Positions 19,016-30,042 of a stretch of DNA of 35,179 nucleotides are shown here, one piece after another. Origin of the DNA: Phoronis australis (Eukaryota; Phoronida; Phoronidae); NCBI GenBank assembly GCA_002633005.1, contig NMRA01000110.1:901552-936730 (forward strand), read 5' to 3'. Numbering within the stretch: position 1 is the stretch's first letter; each line of letters begins with the position of its first letter. Position numbers and translations under genes: made by a program. A model generated the notes under the pieces. It saw nothing but the letters and a program-made list of their open reading frames with translations. It was not told where the DNA came from and made no database searches.

Positions 19016-20091
19016 GGACAATTTTCCAAATTTTCTGAGATAAAATAACTAGCCTCAAACTTTGAGTTAAAGCATCTTCAAGTACTTTCCAGTTGTTTTC
19101 TGCTTGTTAAAATTGTCAATAATATGACGTAACTTATACTATATTGACATTGTTATTTGACTGTTATCAGTGAAACTCGTGCAACTTGTCTAGGAGCGAA
19201 TTTCAACATAGCCTATACCTCAACACGATGTTATCTTGGTGAATATTTAGTTAATTTCGGATCATTCATTTAGAAAAAATCGAAGAACCATTCTGACCCT
19301 GCGCGCAATCAGCGATGGGGTCTTGCGTAGACAAAAAGGTCCGCTTCAGAGCAACAAAAACTCCGAAAGAACATGCGAGACAAAAGTCCATCAAAAAGGC
19401 AGGAAATATGACCAAAATTCGGCTCTGAGCGTACCCCTTGAAACTTAGTAAAAGGTCCACAATCACACAAATTCGAGCCCCATGTTTTTAGGCTGGGTGC
19501 GCGCATGCCTTTGGAACCGATAACAATGGTTGGTAAACGGTGTTTTTCTCGGGACTTAGAATTGTTTTTCGAAATCCGTATAGGCAAGCTCGGGGACCTT
19601 TCTGTGGACTGCATGACGAAGCGACCACGAGGGAGCTTGCGACACCTACCAGCTTAAGCAGCCTACTTTAAATTTCGGATTTATGCTTGCCGAGCGAGGT
19701 TGGCTTGTATGCCCACGTCCAACCGGGTAAATTTGTGTGTCCAAGCTACATGTATATGTTCATGTACGTAGTCAAAGACTATTACCAGACAGAAAAGTGA
19801 TTATCTTAGATCAGTACCAGCACTTACACAGAACCACGCTTATAAACACAAAAACAAAGAGGTTACGTCAGTGACACTGTTAAGTAATAAACAAACTTAT
19901 GTTCTCTATTATAAACGAGAATATATACCTATTAAAAAATATTCAGATTAATCAGTTAAGTTGTTGCAAACCATCAAGTGAAGACGAAGCACGTTGGATT
20001 AAAAGGTAACGTGTAGTGAATGGGGGTGACATCAGTACTTAAATAGAGGGCCTGGAAGAGGTGAAAGCGATCTGTTTGGGTTGGCAGGACT

Positions 20092-20251
20092 CAGGGGCAG
20101 TTCCGGGATTATGAGTTAGGGGGCGCCAGGGCAGAGTATGAGCAGGATTTTGCCCGTCAGAAATTCGCACCCTCGAAGTGCCAATTGGAATATAGCAGAA
20201 TTTTTGGAGGTCCATGGCCCCCTTGCCCTCCCCCCCTTAAATCCGCCACTG
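20092..20251. mobile_element. 160 bp hAT-like miniature inverted-repeat element with 5 bp flanking repeat
   Basis: The left end reads CAGGGGCAGTTCCGGGATT and the right end, inverted, CAGTGGCGGATTTAAGGGGG. Both then continue into G-rich sequence, as in hAT-type non-autonomous elements with CAGNGGCGGAT ends. The element is flanked directly by GGACT on each side (20087-20091 and 20252-20256). hAT elements normally duplicate 8 bp, so either the duplication has decayed or the family is different. No coding capacity. Confidence 0.65.
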
Positions 20252-20365
20252 GGACTTAAAGCTTGACATATGAAATCGAAAGGAACCACATTTGTCGGTT
20301 TACATTGGGGAAAATAGACGCTTCATAGAAAATCAGAAAAGTACACTACCATCTTTCATTTCCAG

Positions 20366-20587
20366 ATAAACAACAAATTTCTTTGCGATGGCATGACTCC
20401 ACTTGCCGCAGAGTGTCGTGTAACTGGTTCCGAGAAAACTTTCAACCAGTGGAATTACAAGGAGGCAACAGACGAAATCTTGAAATTTGCTTGCACACCT
20501 GAAAAGGGCCTTGCCTGCCTCAACGAAGATCAGCCGGATAGGAAGTGCAAGGATTACTCCATACGCTTCCTGTGTCCGCATGTGTAG
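20366..20587 (+). CDS. WxxW (CysD) domain, back-half terminal exon #4
   Basis: A terminal exon after the acceptor ttcatttccag (AG at 20364-20365), phase 0, 73 codons and TAG at 20585-20587. It reads KFLC-DGMTPLAAEC-RVTG, a central FNQWNYKEATDEILKF, AC-TPEKGLAC-LNEDQ, RKC-KDYSIRFLC and a three-residue tail. It is the recent duplicate of the exon at 1177: the distance from acceptor to the shared ATG codon is 27 nt in both, and about 94% of nucleotides after it agree. The first six residues differ completely (INNKFL against RRQSGL), as do the upstream introns. The matching front half is the exon at 16308-16384. Substitutions in the shared part are conservative (D/E, K/R, V/L, I/T, P/A), which suggests a maintained protein. 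Confidence 0.87.
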   Translation: MNNKFLCDGMTPLAAECRVTGSEKTFNQWNYKEATDEILKFACTPEKGLACLNEDQPDRKCKDYSIRFLCPHV

Positions 20588-20800
20588 TGCTATCTCAGGT
20601 CTCTTGGGATTTTACAGTTGGGTCAAAATTCCTCGACTCCAACCTTAGTACAAGTTATATATGGTGTAATGGTAAATTTTATCTGAAATAAAGGCAACAT
20701 AGCATTTCCTATCTTTTAACTTACTAACATTGTTTTTTGTATCTTCTAATAAATTCAAATTTCTTCCGCTTTAAACAAATGTCTTGTTCTTCTGAGAAAT
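20588..20800 (+). other. 3' UTR of back exon #4 with two polyA signals
   Basis: Homologous to 1399-1600. It carries AATAAA at 20687-20692 and 20748-20753. The second is conserved in position with 1556-1561. Similarity fades after about 20800. Confidence 0.7.
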
Positions 20801-23300
20801 CAGCGTGATACATTGTAACATTCACGTCACTCTTCTCAACTGTTCTTGAAACTACAGCGAGACATTCAACATGGGAATTTTGTAATTTCTTTAAATTCCT
20901 TCTTGTGTCCGCACCACTAGCGCCACCTCGGTTCATTTGGCAATTTACCGAACTCAAGAGATAATACTTTTCAACTTCCCTAGATCTACATTAACCCCAT
21001 TTTAATATAAAATGAATAAATTATTCCAAAATTTGAGATTAATAACACAAAACTCTTGGGGGTATACTTCCAAATGAATTACTGTATGGTGACAATTCAA
21101 TTACAGTGAAGAATTTAGTCCTCATGTACCCTCACACCCAGTTGTATTTCAAGATGGGTCACCGCCGGTGTATTTATTTTCAGCATAGAGCGTGGAAGTT
21201 AGAAAAGGCGTCAGGGTTGACAACTGATGCAGAGAACGAAGATTTTCGAGTTTTGGCAAAAAACGCAAGCAGCTCTCAAACATCAGCGCTGCTATCAAGG
21301 ATTTTTCTACCAAGTAGATGTGTTGAGTTAAACAACATTGAAGATGAACCGTTCCAATGTTTTGTTGAAACCATGTCTGATTTGAACACGGGGTATCATC
21401 GTTTAATAACAACATTAGGAGAGATAAGTGTAGAGTCTGGATTGTTCATTCTCCTGCAGATTCATGCCCGCACCCAGTCTAAACAATGGGAGGGCTCGAA
21501 TATTTGATAATGAGGAACTTATACTAAGATCGACGGAGTACGTTCAGAGCTATGAATTTTGGTAGCTTCTGCTTTTTTAATAGATTTGTGCCTTGTTTTC
21601 TGCTTTTCGGAGTTTTCGTTTCTCTGTGGCGGACCTTTTTGCCCACTTAACCAAGTGAGGGGCTCGTTCGATCTCCCGAGTGCCCCCTGGGTGCGCGCGT
21701 GAGATATGGTCAACTGTTGTAGTCTTCTTGATTCATACGCATTTTCAAGTAAACTTGGAGTCTCCTCGAACACAAAAACACCATTAGGTCCCAATATAAA
21801 AGTTCAGGTGGCCTTGTGTCATTTGCGGTTTAGCAGACGTGCCCAGGTCCCAATAAATCCATTGACTGGAATTTGTATGTCAGAGTGCATGGTCATTGCA
21901 CCAATTAGTATATTGAGTAACCACCACTACTAATCGATACACACGGTGTTTCCGGAACAAACCTATACTAAAGGGAAACTTAATGTATACGTGGAGGTTT
22001 CTGCACATGGATCATTTTTAGAGTCCACTAGGTAAATGGGTGATATCCCAATAATCCAGTTGCAGTCCTTTGTGAAAATATTCGAATACCTCTTGAGCCT
22101 CGATCACTCTCTGTTTCCGGTTCTCACGATTTTTCCCATTTCAGTACAACGTGTTTACAAAATTCGCTCGGCAAATTTACAACTTTAAACGGTGCGAACC
22201 CAACACCTAATCTAATAAATGCTCTTTCCGTTAGATTCTCCCAATTAGAAAGCATGGTGGTGTTTGTCAGTCGAAAGACATCAATAAAATACATGTACAG
22301 ACAACTCGTATCTCTCAGCCTTGTTTGAGTTTGCCTTACTGTACTTTAGTATTAATTGTTTAATTTTTTCTTCTGGAAATTGGGGAGTTGAGTTTCTATT
22401 GAATCCTCATTTCATTGGGCTGCAGATGAGTGAGTACTTATAATGCTGCCAGCTGTAGTAGCGGTGCACCACCAAAACAAAACACAAATGTGTAGTAACA
22501 CATTCAAATTAACTTTAGTTAAGTTCGAAAGTAGTTCGATCTGCTTTTTTGTGTTATAATCATTATAACTAAAATGATGCGAAATGAAAATCATTATAAA
22601 CAGTTTTGTTGTACTTTCATCATCTTTTCGTTTAAACCCGAAGACTGCTTCATTAAAAAGTGCATTTACGACTTTTTCTAAGATCGTGAGGCATATAGGG
22701 TTTTCAAAAGCCGTACTTGCTACAAGGAAAATCCATTATGAGGAAATGTAAACGTTGAGGCAGGGTCTGGGAACCTCGGACAGATACTGATTCAGTCGGT
22801 TGCATTGCTTGGATCATCAGTTCGCTGCTGATTGGGGAGTTGCTTTACGAAGACCCGTATGTCCAGGCTTACCGGTAAACAATGGAGGCCTGTTTCATGA
22901 ACAACTATTCAGAAAGTTGGTCTTACGTTCCACTCGACTATGTCTGGAAAATAATTACATGTAAATCTCTCTTAATCAAAAGTACAAGGTCTCTGTGGAT
23001 ATTCCAAAATGTATACTACGTGTAGTTCCTGGAACAATTAGTATCAATTATGACAAGGTAATGTGACTTGTGGACAAGTACACGGTTAAACCTTTAGTGG
23101 TGATCGTGAATCGGAAGCGCCGGCAATATCAAATTTCTGTCTTAAGTCGATCTTAAGTTATGTTGCATGAAACATACAAGAGAGCTGAGAATCATTGCTC
23201 ACGATCCTTGTTAAATGACGACTATTTCTCATGGGTTGTATTTTTATTACATGACGTGGCACTGAGGGCTATTGAAAAGTCAAGGTCAAAAACAACATAA
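20801..23300. other. Mostly non-coding; one weak 133-codon open frame
   Basis: A plus-strand frame is open from 21106 to 21507 (GTG at its left edge, next to a ttacag), with no known motif and little coding character. A minus-strand frame at 21519-21794 is no better. The rest is AT-rich without recognisable features. Confidence 0.35.
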
Positions 23301-23312
23301 ATTTTGGTGTAA

Positions 23313-23677
23313 CGTCATGCCAATACATATTGACCAGTTTGTCTCACGTCATAAAGAGATTCATAGAAAAACTTTACAACGAGATACATGTAAGTCATTA
23401 CAAGAAGATAATCAACGATTTTTGTCCCAATGCTCCGTTGTTTTTTACTGATTCACTGCATTCTAATCTTGAGGGCGCATTTTTAGCGCAAGCAAGGACG
23501 CAGTTTCTTTCGTGTGAACAACGCTTTCTTCTCCTGAACAATCGCTGGCGCTCACGACAGGTAGAAATTTCAGACGAGGACGAAGAAAGATCTTGCACAT
23601 TTTCGCCGGATTTATCGTTATCGGAGGAAGGTTGTGCAAAACAAGGGACTGGTAGCGATGAAAGTAGAATGACGTAA
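23313..23677 (+). CDS. Possible coding exon, unrecognised (acidic C-terminus)
   Basis: One plus-strand frame is open from about 23330 to TAA at 23677. It reads HYKKIINDFCPNAPLFF early on, then FLSCEQRFLLLNNRWRSRQV and an acidic tail (EISDEDEERS, SLSEEG). It has no ATG at its left edge. A different frame starts with an ATG at 23316 and reaches a gtaagt donor at 23390. Codon use in the second half looks coding-like, so a 3'-terminal exon is possible, but no family is recognised and no clear acceptor was chosen. A minus-strand frame overlaps it (23463-23861). Confidence 0.28.
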
Positions 23678-23679
23678 TA

Positions 23680-25160
23680 GTAGACTTAAAAGCGAAATTG
23701 AACCCGTGATTTCTGTTGAAAAATAAATTTTGATTTGTGGCTTTTGTCGTTTTAGAATCGGTCTTGTCTTGTTTCTCGCTCAGTTTAGAAGTAATATCTG
23801 GATGTATCCCATAATTACAGATAATGGTCGGACGAAATAACGAGCTTCGACCTCTTCCCAAATCCGGTAATCACGTATATTTGGAAAAATCTTTGACCAA
23901 TTTCATAACGGTGTTTTAAATCAAAACTGGCGTTGTTTACAGAAAGCATGGGTGTAATGCCCCTTTAAAGAACAACATCAACATAGAGAAAAAGGTTAAA
24001 TTAATTTCATTATTAACAGAATTGTTCACCAGGTGTTTTCGCATAGGTCAAAGCACATGCAATTCAATGACAAAAGCCAAGAGCATTAAAGGCACGAACT
24101 ACATGTAGCCCTCTGCCCACCCTGTGCAGAGAAGAGTTTCAACCTGCTAGTGCTGTTGATGGGACAGTAAACATAATGATTACTAGTTGTTGCTAAACTG
24201 TAACGCATTGTCTGAGATCTCAACTGCACATTTAATAAAATCTGGTAAACGACTAACTGGGGCTCATGAACCAATTTTGAGGTATGGGAGTTTTATTGAC
24301 GAGAATTGAAATTGCGGTGATTAGAAGGAGCCATGAGTCTGGGGAGGTGTGTAGGGATGTCAGTCATTTTGGACCTTCCCATACAATCAACAGCTTCAGT
24401 GCTGACATGGAATCGAGATCCCAAAGCTATACATGCTTTAAACTTTGATAAAAAATTAACCAATCACGTTTCACATTAGGAGTAGCGTTTTGGATTTCAC
24501 GTGAACTGAAGTTATTGGTTCATTTTCGAGATGAGAGCAGAGTAACGTCTCGTGCTTACTGTCCGTAGGAACATCATCATAAACCCCGGCGTTAGCGCAT
24601 ATGTAGTAATTGCATGGCTTAAAATTCACAAGACGAGCAATTCTGACGGTCCTGGGCTATTTAGAAATTCAGCCCCGTTTCATCGAACGGAGGAACATGT
24701 GCCTAACGCAAATAACTGTCTTTGTGTTCAGTGGTCCAGCATGGGCTGTCTAGGCGCGCCTGTCATTCCTCAATGACGTCACAAACTACCATTCTCTTGC
24801 CACTAAAAAGACATGCATATAGACAAGGAACGCTGTTCTCTAAATAACATAATTACTTGTGAAGAATTAAGTATCGTAGAAATATGAATTTTTTCCGTAA
24901 GATGAACAGTATAGGACGAAGGCTTGTGTGGTCAGGTGAGTTTTATCGCACCTCCTAAATTGGTGCTGCGATATCAGCTGGCGTTGTATTGTGTAGGGTT
25001 GATTGCAACCGACTTCAGTGCACAGTTAATAGGGTGCGTCTCGTATACGAGTACATGTACATGTATGTATACTCAAAAGGTGGCGCTACAATCCCTGCTG
25101 CAGTAGATATCCGTTGAGGAGATTCGCATTCCAATTTTTTTGACACAAGAGGATCACAAA
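23680..25160. other. Non-coding stretch, including probable 3' UTR of the minus-strand gene
   Basis: No clear ORF. TGACGTCA lies at 24774-24781. On the minus strand, downstream of the stop at 25163, no AATAAA is found close by; the first TTTATT (plus) is near 24291, so the 3' end of the transcript is uncertain. Confidence 0.35.
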
Positions 25161-25162
25161 CC

Positions 25163-25389
25163 TCAGTCACAGTCATCCATTGACGGAAGACATTTTGCAT
25201 AAATCACCTTCTTGATCATGAACTTCATATAGTCGTATCGGACATGGGGGAGATAATCCTTGGAGTCCTCATAGTCCACTTCTAGTTGAGATAGGAGTTT
25301 CCGTAGTGGGATGGCCTGAGCGCGATATCGTTTCTTTTCGGCGAAGAGCGCGTAAGCCCTTTGTGATTCTTGCCCTGATAAGTATCCAC
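25163..25389 (-). CDS. Unrecognised helical protein, terminal exon (exon 2)
   Basis: The minus-strand exon follows a strong acceptor (ttatttttcacag, plus CT at 25390-25391). It has two bases completing a split codon, then 74 codons and TGA at 25165-25163. It reads GYLSGQESQRAYALFAEKKR, then a basic/aliphatic helix (AIPLRKLLSQLEVDYEDSKD) and YLPHVRYDYMKFMIKK. The residue pattern is strongly protein-like, with tyrosine-rich amphipathic segments and no low complexity. It was not visible as a long ATG-started ORF. The entry phase matches the exit phase of the exon at 30484-30043, giving A+GT = Ser at the junction. I do not recognise the family. The intron would be 4.65 kb and contain a LINE; additional exons in it cannot be ruled out. 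Confidence 0.55.
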
Positions 25390-25861
25390 CTGTGAAAAAT
25401 AATGAGGAAGAGGTTCAGTTTCCTTTGCCAGCCGGAGAAAAGTGCTTCGAAAATGAAGTGCTGGACAATGCAAACCAAACGTCTGGTTTGTGCCATGGTT
25501 TAGTTCGTATGCCCCAGCAACTTCAAACCCGAAACGAACAATTTCTTGGACACAAGCGTGCCTTCTGTCAATGCAGCTTTTTTTAAATCCCATCCTGTTA
25601 TAAAAGTCTTCTCAAAAATGTGCTTACACAGATAAGAACATATTACAAGTGCTGGGAAAATTAACAGCTTGGCATTGTTACTACAGGCTCACAAGGTAGC
25701 TCTTATGACGTCACAAAATTTTTTATGCGCCAAAACAACAGCGCTGGCACAACATTTGGCTTTGTTAGGCGGGTGGAGTCAACCTGAGCCATGACTGACT
25801 TAAACAATGACAAATTAACGGTTCTCAGGCAAGCTACGAAATCATATGGCATCATGATAAC

Positions 25862-26557
25862 ATGACACCAACTGCACCCCTGTTTGTGGTTCAATTAAAA
25901 GATTGTTTAAGTAGTGGTGTTACCATCAACGAAAACTTGTTATGGAGTCCACACATAAACAATTTGTTGAGAAAGATAAGCAGATTCTGTGGTGTTCTTA
26001 ATAACATAAAACATTTCTTGCCCTTTGAAACTTTGAAAACTATATATAATGGCCTTGTCCTTCCTCATTTTAATTATGGCATTCTGCTATGGGGGTGTGA
26101 ACATCACAGAATATTTAAATTACAGAAAAAGGTTATTCGCAATATTACCTCTAGTCATTTTAATGCCCATACAGATCCTTTATTTAAGACTACACAGTTA
26201 CTCAAAATAAAGGACTTGTATGTTGTTGCTATTATTAAATTTTTCTACAAATATGTTCATAATTACTTACCTTTATTTTTTAACACGTTCAATTTAATTA
26301 CTCGTGGGTCTGTTCATGAACATTACACTAGGCAACGACATCTTTTACATACTCCCCGTTGTACTAAATCATTTGTTGAAGATTCAGTTCGAAATGCCCT
26401 ACCTCATATCATTAATAACCTTCCTGAAAGTGTCTACCAAAAACTTTTTACCCATTCGTTATCCTCTGTTATAAATTATTTTAAGAATGTTTGTTTTGAA
26501 AATTATGAACTTGAGTGCACTATTCCCAACTGCTTTGTATGTAACTATTTTCGATAA
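25862..26557 (+). pseudogene. 3' end of a non-LTR retrotransposon reverse transcriptase ORF (5'-truncated)
   Basis: A 231-codon frame with the C-terminal (thumb and beyond) region of a CR1/jockey-type LINE ORF2: GVTINENLLWSPHINNLLRK, ISRFCGVLNNIKHFLPFETL, KTIYNGLVLPHFNYGILLWG, then LQKKVIRNIT, HTDPLFKTTQLLKIKDLYVV and a long tail with a final CTIPNCFVC. The catalytic YxDD block and everything upstream are missing, so the copy is 5'-truncated, as most LINE copies are. The frame is intact to its stop, which suggests a fairly recent insertion. The first 10-15 residues are probably not part of the element or have drifted. It lies antisense in the long intron of the minus-strand gene. Exact clade is inferred. 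Confidence 0.85.
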
Positions 26558-26780
26558 TCTCTCCTAGTCTTTACACAAGTAGTTTTAAAGTACATCATCA
26601 CCTAATTTTTATAGTTCTGCTTATCTGTAACGCTGTATTTTTTCTTTCTTATTCTCTGGTGGCTCCGTGGTCAGCGGACCTTTCTGGTCCTTCACGGAGT
26701 CTCCATAAGCGTAAATTTGTATCAACTGTATTTTTTGGTTTTTGACTTAAAGTGAATAAAGTGTATTACTACTACTACTA
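26558..26780 (+). mobile_element. LINE 3' UTR with hairpin and (ACT)n tail
   Basis: Follows the reverse-transcriptase stop. A stem-loop at 26663-26699 pairs CTCCGT (26663-26668) with ACGGAG (26694-26699) and GGACC (26676-26680) with GGTCC (26686-26690) around TTTCT. The element ends in gaataaagtg and tattactactactacta, a short ACT-repeat tail in place of poly(A), as in several CR1-like LINEs whose 3' hairpin and microsatellite end are read by the reverse transcriptase. Confidence 0.75.
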
Positions 26781-27081
26781 GCACGGAGAAGGCATATTCG
26801 TTTACGCACTAGGCGACAATTTTCAACGTACATGTAGACACTGCATTCAAGTACAGACTTTTAGCAGTCAACGCAGTCGTGGGAGTCGGTGCGGCAATCC
26901 GGAACACCTCGGGTAATTTCGTAACCTCAAATTTTACCTCGTTGTTTTTTTTAATTGCGTTATTCCAAACTTCATTCATAACAACCATTCTTGATTTTGA
27001 AAATCCCGTGACCAGCCGTAGCCCGTTGTGACTGGTATTGCTACACAAATAAATGCAAAACACCACCCCGGATAAATTAGA

Positions 27082-27552
27082 GGCAGCCTCGTCCCCAAGC
27101 CTCAAGGTGGCGCTGACCGGTTTTAGCCATGTGTGGCCAGTGTATGGGAATTACCTTCTGCGCGATGATTAGCCGCTGCTATGACGTCATTAAGGCAAAG
27201 GCAGATTTTAATTCTTTGCGCAGGCGTTGTTGTTGCCATTCATGAAGCAGAAGACATTTTTGGCTACTCTTTTCAATTCTTTTTATTAATATTATCATAA
27301 AAAATAATCTGTTTTCGAAACAAAAAAATCATTTTGCAATAATTTGAACATAAACTGCAACAATACCGTAAGCTTTCACTTTTTATAATATACTATAGAA
27401 AATTCGATGTTTATATAACTTTATATTACTCGTGAAGTTCCGGCGATTTCTTTAAAAATATATCACAAGTGTGACACATTTCATTTCGGATAACCAAGCC
27501 TGAAATGGCAAGACCGATCAGCGCCAGCTTGAGGCTTGGAGACGAGGCTGAC
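27082..27552. mobile_element. Inverted-repeat (foldback/MITE-like) element, about 470 bp
   Basis: The left arm 27082-27130 (ggcagcctcgtccccaagcc...agccat) is the inverted match of the right arm 27505-27552 (atggcaagacc...gaggctgac). About 43 of 49 positions agree. Between the arms lie about 374 bp, largely AT-rich, including TGACGTCA at 27182-27189. No target-site duplication was evident. Both arms begin ATGGC when read outward-in, which produces short spurious ORFs. Confidence 0.65.
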
Positions 27553-27897
27553 TTGGAGAGTGCAAAAATACAGAGACGTTTCGTGTCAACGAATCTGGGG
27601 GTGGCATGGACCCATTGCGCAACGTGATGCACTGAACGACGCGCAAATTCGTTTCCCAATCAATACGTTTGACCAGAAGACGCCAAATTGCTTCACTCGA
27701 CAGGTAAACAGTCATAAACGAAACAGTGTTAATTTATTTACAACTGCAAACCCAAGTGAAGGTATTCGTTAACCTTGTAACCGCGAGGACACACGAGACG
27801 TCGTAGGCCTTAGTTCGGAGTCACATGACTGGGTGGCAGAAAACTTCCACGTGAATTTATTATTATAGATATAGGTACTCAGTCTTGTCTTTGAAAA

Positions 27898-28302
27898 GTG
27901 GGCGTGAAACACGATACGTGGTTCGGGTTAAAGGTGACCGAGAATTTGTGGAAAACCTTGGAGAGTGACGTCTTCGCAAGCCAGGAGTGCGTTCAGAAGT
28001 GGGAAGACATTACCTTGCACTTGCTGCCAAAAACAGCAAAAGTGACTGCGATCCCACAATTCAACACGCCTACCCCACCGACTAAACCCTCTTCAACGGC
28101 TTCCATTTTGTTAGGTCAGGCAAATAAGCTCCCAAGCCGTTCGCAAAACATTCGTGTGATTTTCGAGGGTCTTGTGAGATCGTGGTTCATGCAAAAAGTG
28201 AGATACGATATACTATACCCAGATTACTGTCGGTCCTCCTTTGATTTCTACAAGGACACTTTGGAAGGGAAGTGTCAGACATATGTTTGTCACCTAACTT
28301 AA
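27898..28302 (+). CDS. Possible coding exon, unrecognised
   Basis: A plus-strand frame is open from just after a TGA (27892-27894) to TAA at 28300-28302, with no ATG near its left edge. The first 75 codons look coding by composition: VKHDTWFGLKVTENLWKTLE, SQECVQKWEDITLHLLPKTA, then a Pro/Thr-rich linker (FNTPTPPTKPSSTAS). Later sequence is less convincing, and an exon could end near the ttgttaggtcagg at about 28115. It lies within the intron of the minus-strand gene on the opposite strand. It could be a piece of a mobile element. No family recognised. Confidence 0.3.
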   Translation: MGVKHDTWFGLKVTENLWKTLESDVFASQECVQKWEDITLHLLPKTAKVTAIPQFNTPTPPTKPSSTASILLGQANKLPSRSQNIRVIFEGLVRSWFMQKVRYDILYPDYCRSSFDFYKDTLEGKCQTYVCHLT

Positions 28303-28309
28303 TTACTTT

Positions 28310-30042
28310 TTTACATGTACTTCGCTTGAACTTGTCTCGTCGAATATTCATATTTGGCTTGGTCCTTAGGAAAGGGAGGAAATAAAGTGACATCACTGCA
28401 TATATTTATTAAAAGTCTAAGTCCATTCAAAGGTTGTAAGCACCAATTCGTATTTTCACTTTATATTTAAGCATTACTCTCCCTATACACATACATGTAC
28501 ATTTTCATGTAAATGGCTTAGGGTCTACTCATCGAATTGTGGTTATCATCGAGAGACACAATCAATATGCGGAAAAACGCACTGTCTGAAGCTGAATAAG
28601 CGTTGTTGTACGTCACTGTCAACAGCGCTTACAAAGTGTTTCGAGTGTTATTTGTAGCAAACAAGAACCATAAATCTCACAAAAAACTGAAAATGCAGCG
28701 GCTCTCAATCTAGTCAGAATCTTCATCGACACGGCGTATTCAGATTATTGTGTAAACTCACACTGCTGTGAGGTCAATTACCGACTCTCAAATTGGATCG
28801 GCCCTTCTTTTCGTGCAACCAAAGATAAATTTGAATTGGTGCTGCGCACTTCATGCTGCTCTTACTACTAGGGGGCGCTCACAGCATGTCTCTAATTATG
28901 TGTAAACATTGTCGCCGATAACAATTTGCATCGTGTGTGCCGGTTCACGACAAAAATTGAGCCGTGTGTACATGTACTGGTATAACGGCACGACGGATTG
29001 TGCAGTTAACTGAGCGGACTGAATTTAACTTTGGGGTGGGGGGCGGAAACTGCCCTATATCATTGGCTTATGGAATATCTTAACCACCCTAAAAGTCACG
29101 CAACTAATCGTTTGAAATCGCCTCCGACTGCCCGATTAGTAGAGGATGGATAATTCAATAGAACAAGTTTGGGTTTATTGAATTAACATCGGGAAAAATA
29201 TTAGATCAGTTGCCAAAGCCACATGAAAAATTAAACATAAATGACCTCTATTTGCCATGTGGCTCGTGGACCTCATAGATCGATCAACCAACCTAACTAA
29301 AGCCGTTGAAACATAAAACTGACATCCTACCAGACAACAATTTTTAAAAGGATTATCCCAATCATTAATTTAATTAGAAGTGACTTTTACTAACTCAATA
29401 TGTAAATTTCACATTTTGCCGAAGGTGTTACTGTTTCGGCGGCCCCAACGGAAAAGGTCATTTGGTGACCCCAATTGTAGGCAAATTTGTGATAGGCAAT
29501 GACCAACATGCAAAACATGAAATTTAAGAAACAATCAACGATAAATTAAAACTGTGTCTAACCTCCTTAAGCGTATTTAACTCGTTACCGCATGGGCGGC
29601 GCACCATTGGGGGCTGGGGGGCTATAGCCCCACTTTTTTAGTGCTGCACCACCCATGTACCTTCCTTGACTTAAGCGAATGTTTTAAAGACTACTGCAAG
29701 GCTTTAACCCCACAAAATGTGTTGTTTTACAGCACTGCTCAAAGCTAATAATTTCACAAAATCTATACCATCCAGCAGTATTCCCAAAAACTGCGATATT
29801 GTCCCTTTACGAAAGGTGGACGGATGCCGTTCTGCTAGCAACTCACTCCTCTCGTAAACATAGAACTGAGATGCGTGCGCGGTATACATGTACGAGCAGA
29901 TTATTCGACTTGCCTGGATCTGTTTTTAGTTACGACTACAAGTACACACAGTGTCGCAGTTTCAAAATACTATGGTCGACAGGTTTGTTTTTCTTCCCAA
30001 CTTGGAAGCAAACTCAGCACAAATATTCACTTATTTACTTAC
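28310..30042. other. Intronic/non-coding, no gene seen
   Basis: Inside the proposed intron of the minus-strand gene. A gggggctggggggctatagccccactttttta segment near 29608-29640 resembles a decayed transposon end. Otherwise nothing is recognised. Confidence 0.4.

Larger units (their letters stand above)
16385..20365 (+). other. Intron between WxxW front #3 and back #4
   Basis: Bounded by gtgagt at 16385 and catttccag (AG at 20364-20365). It carries the LTR-like heat-shock-element segment, an exon-like segment at 17879-17976, a decayed 21-bp repeat and a hAT-like miniature element, listed separately. Confidence 0.55.

Noticed and set aside
21106-21507. 133-codon plus-strand ORF
   Set aside because: Starts at GTG, no recognised motif, no donor or leader, and composition close to random.
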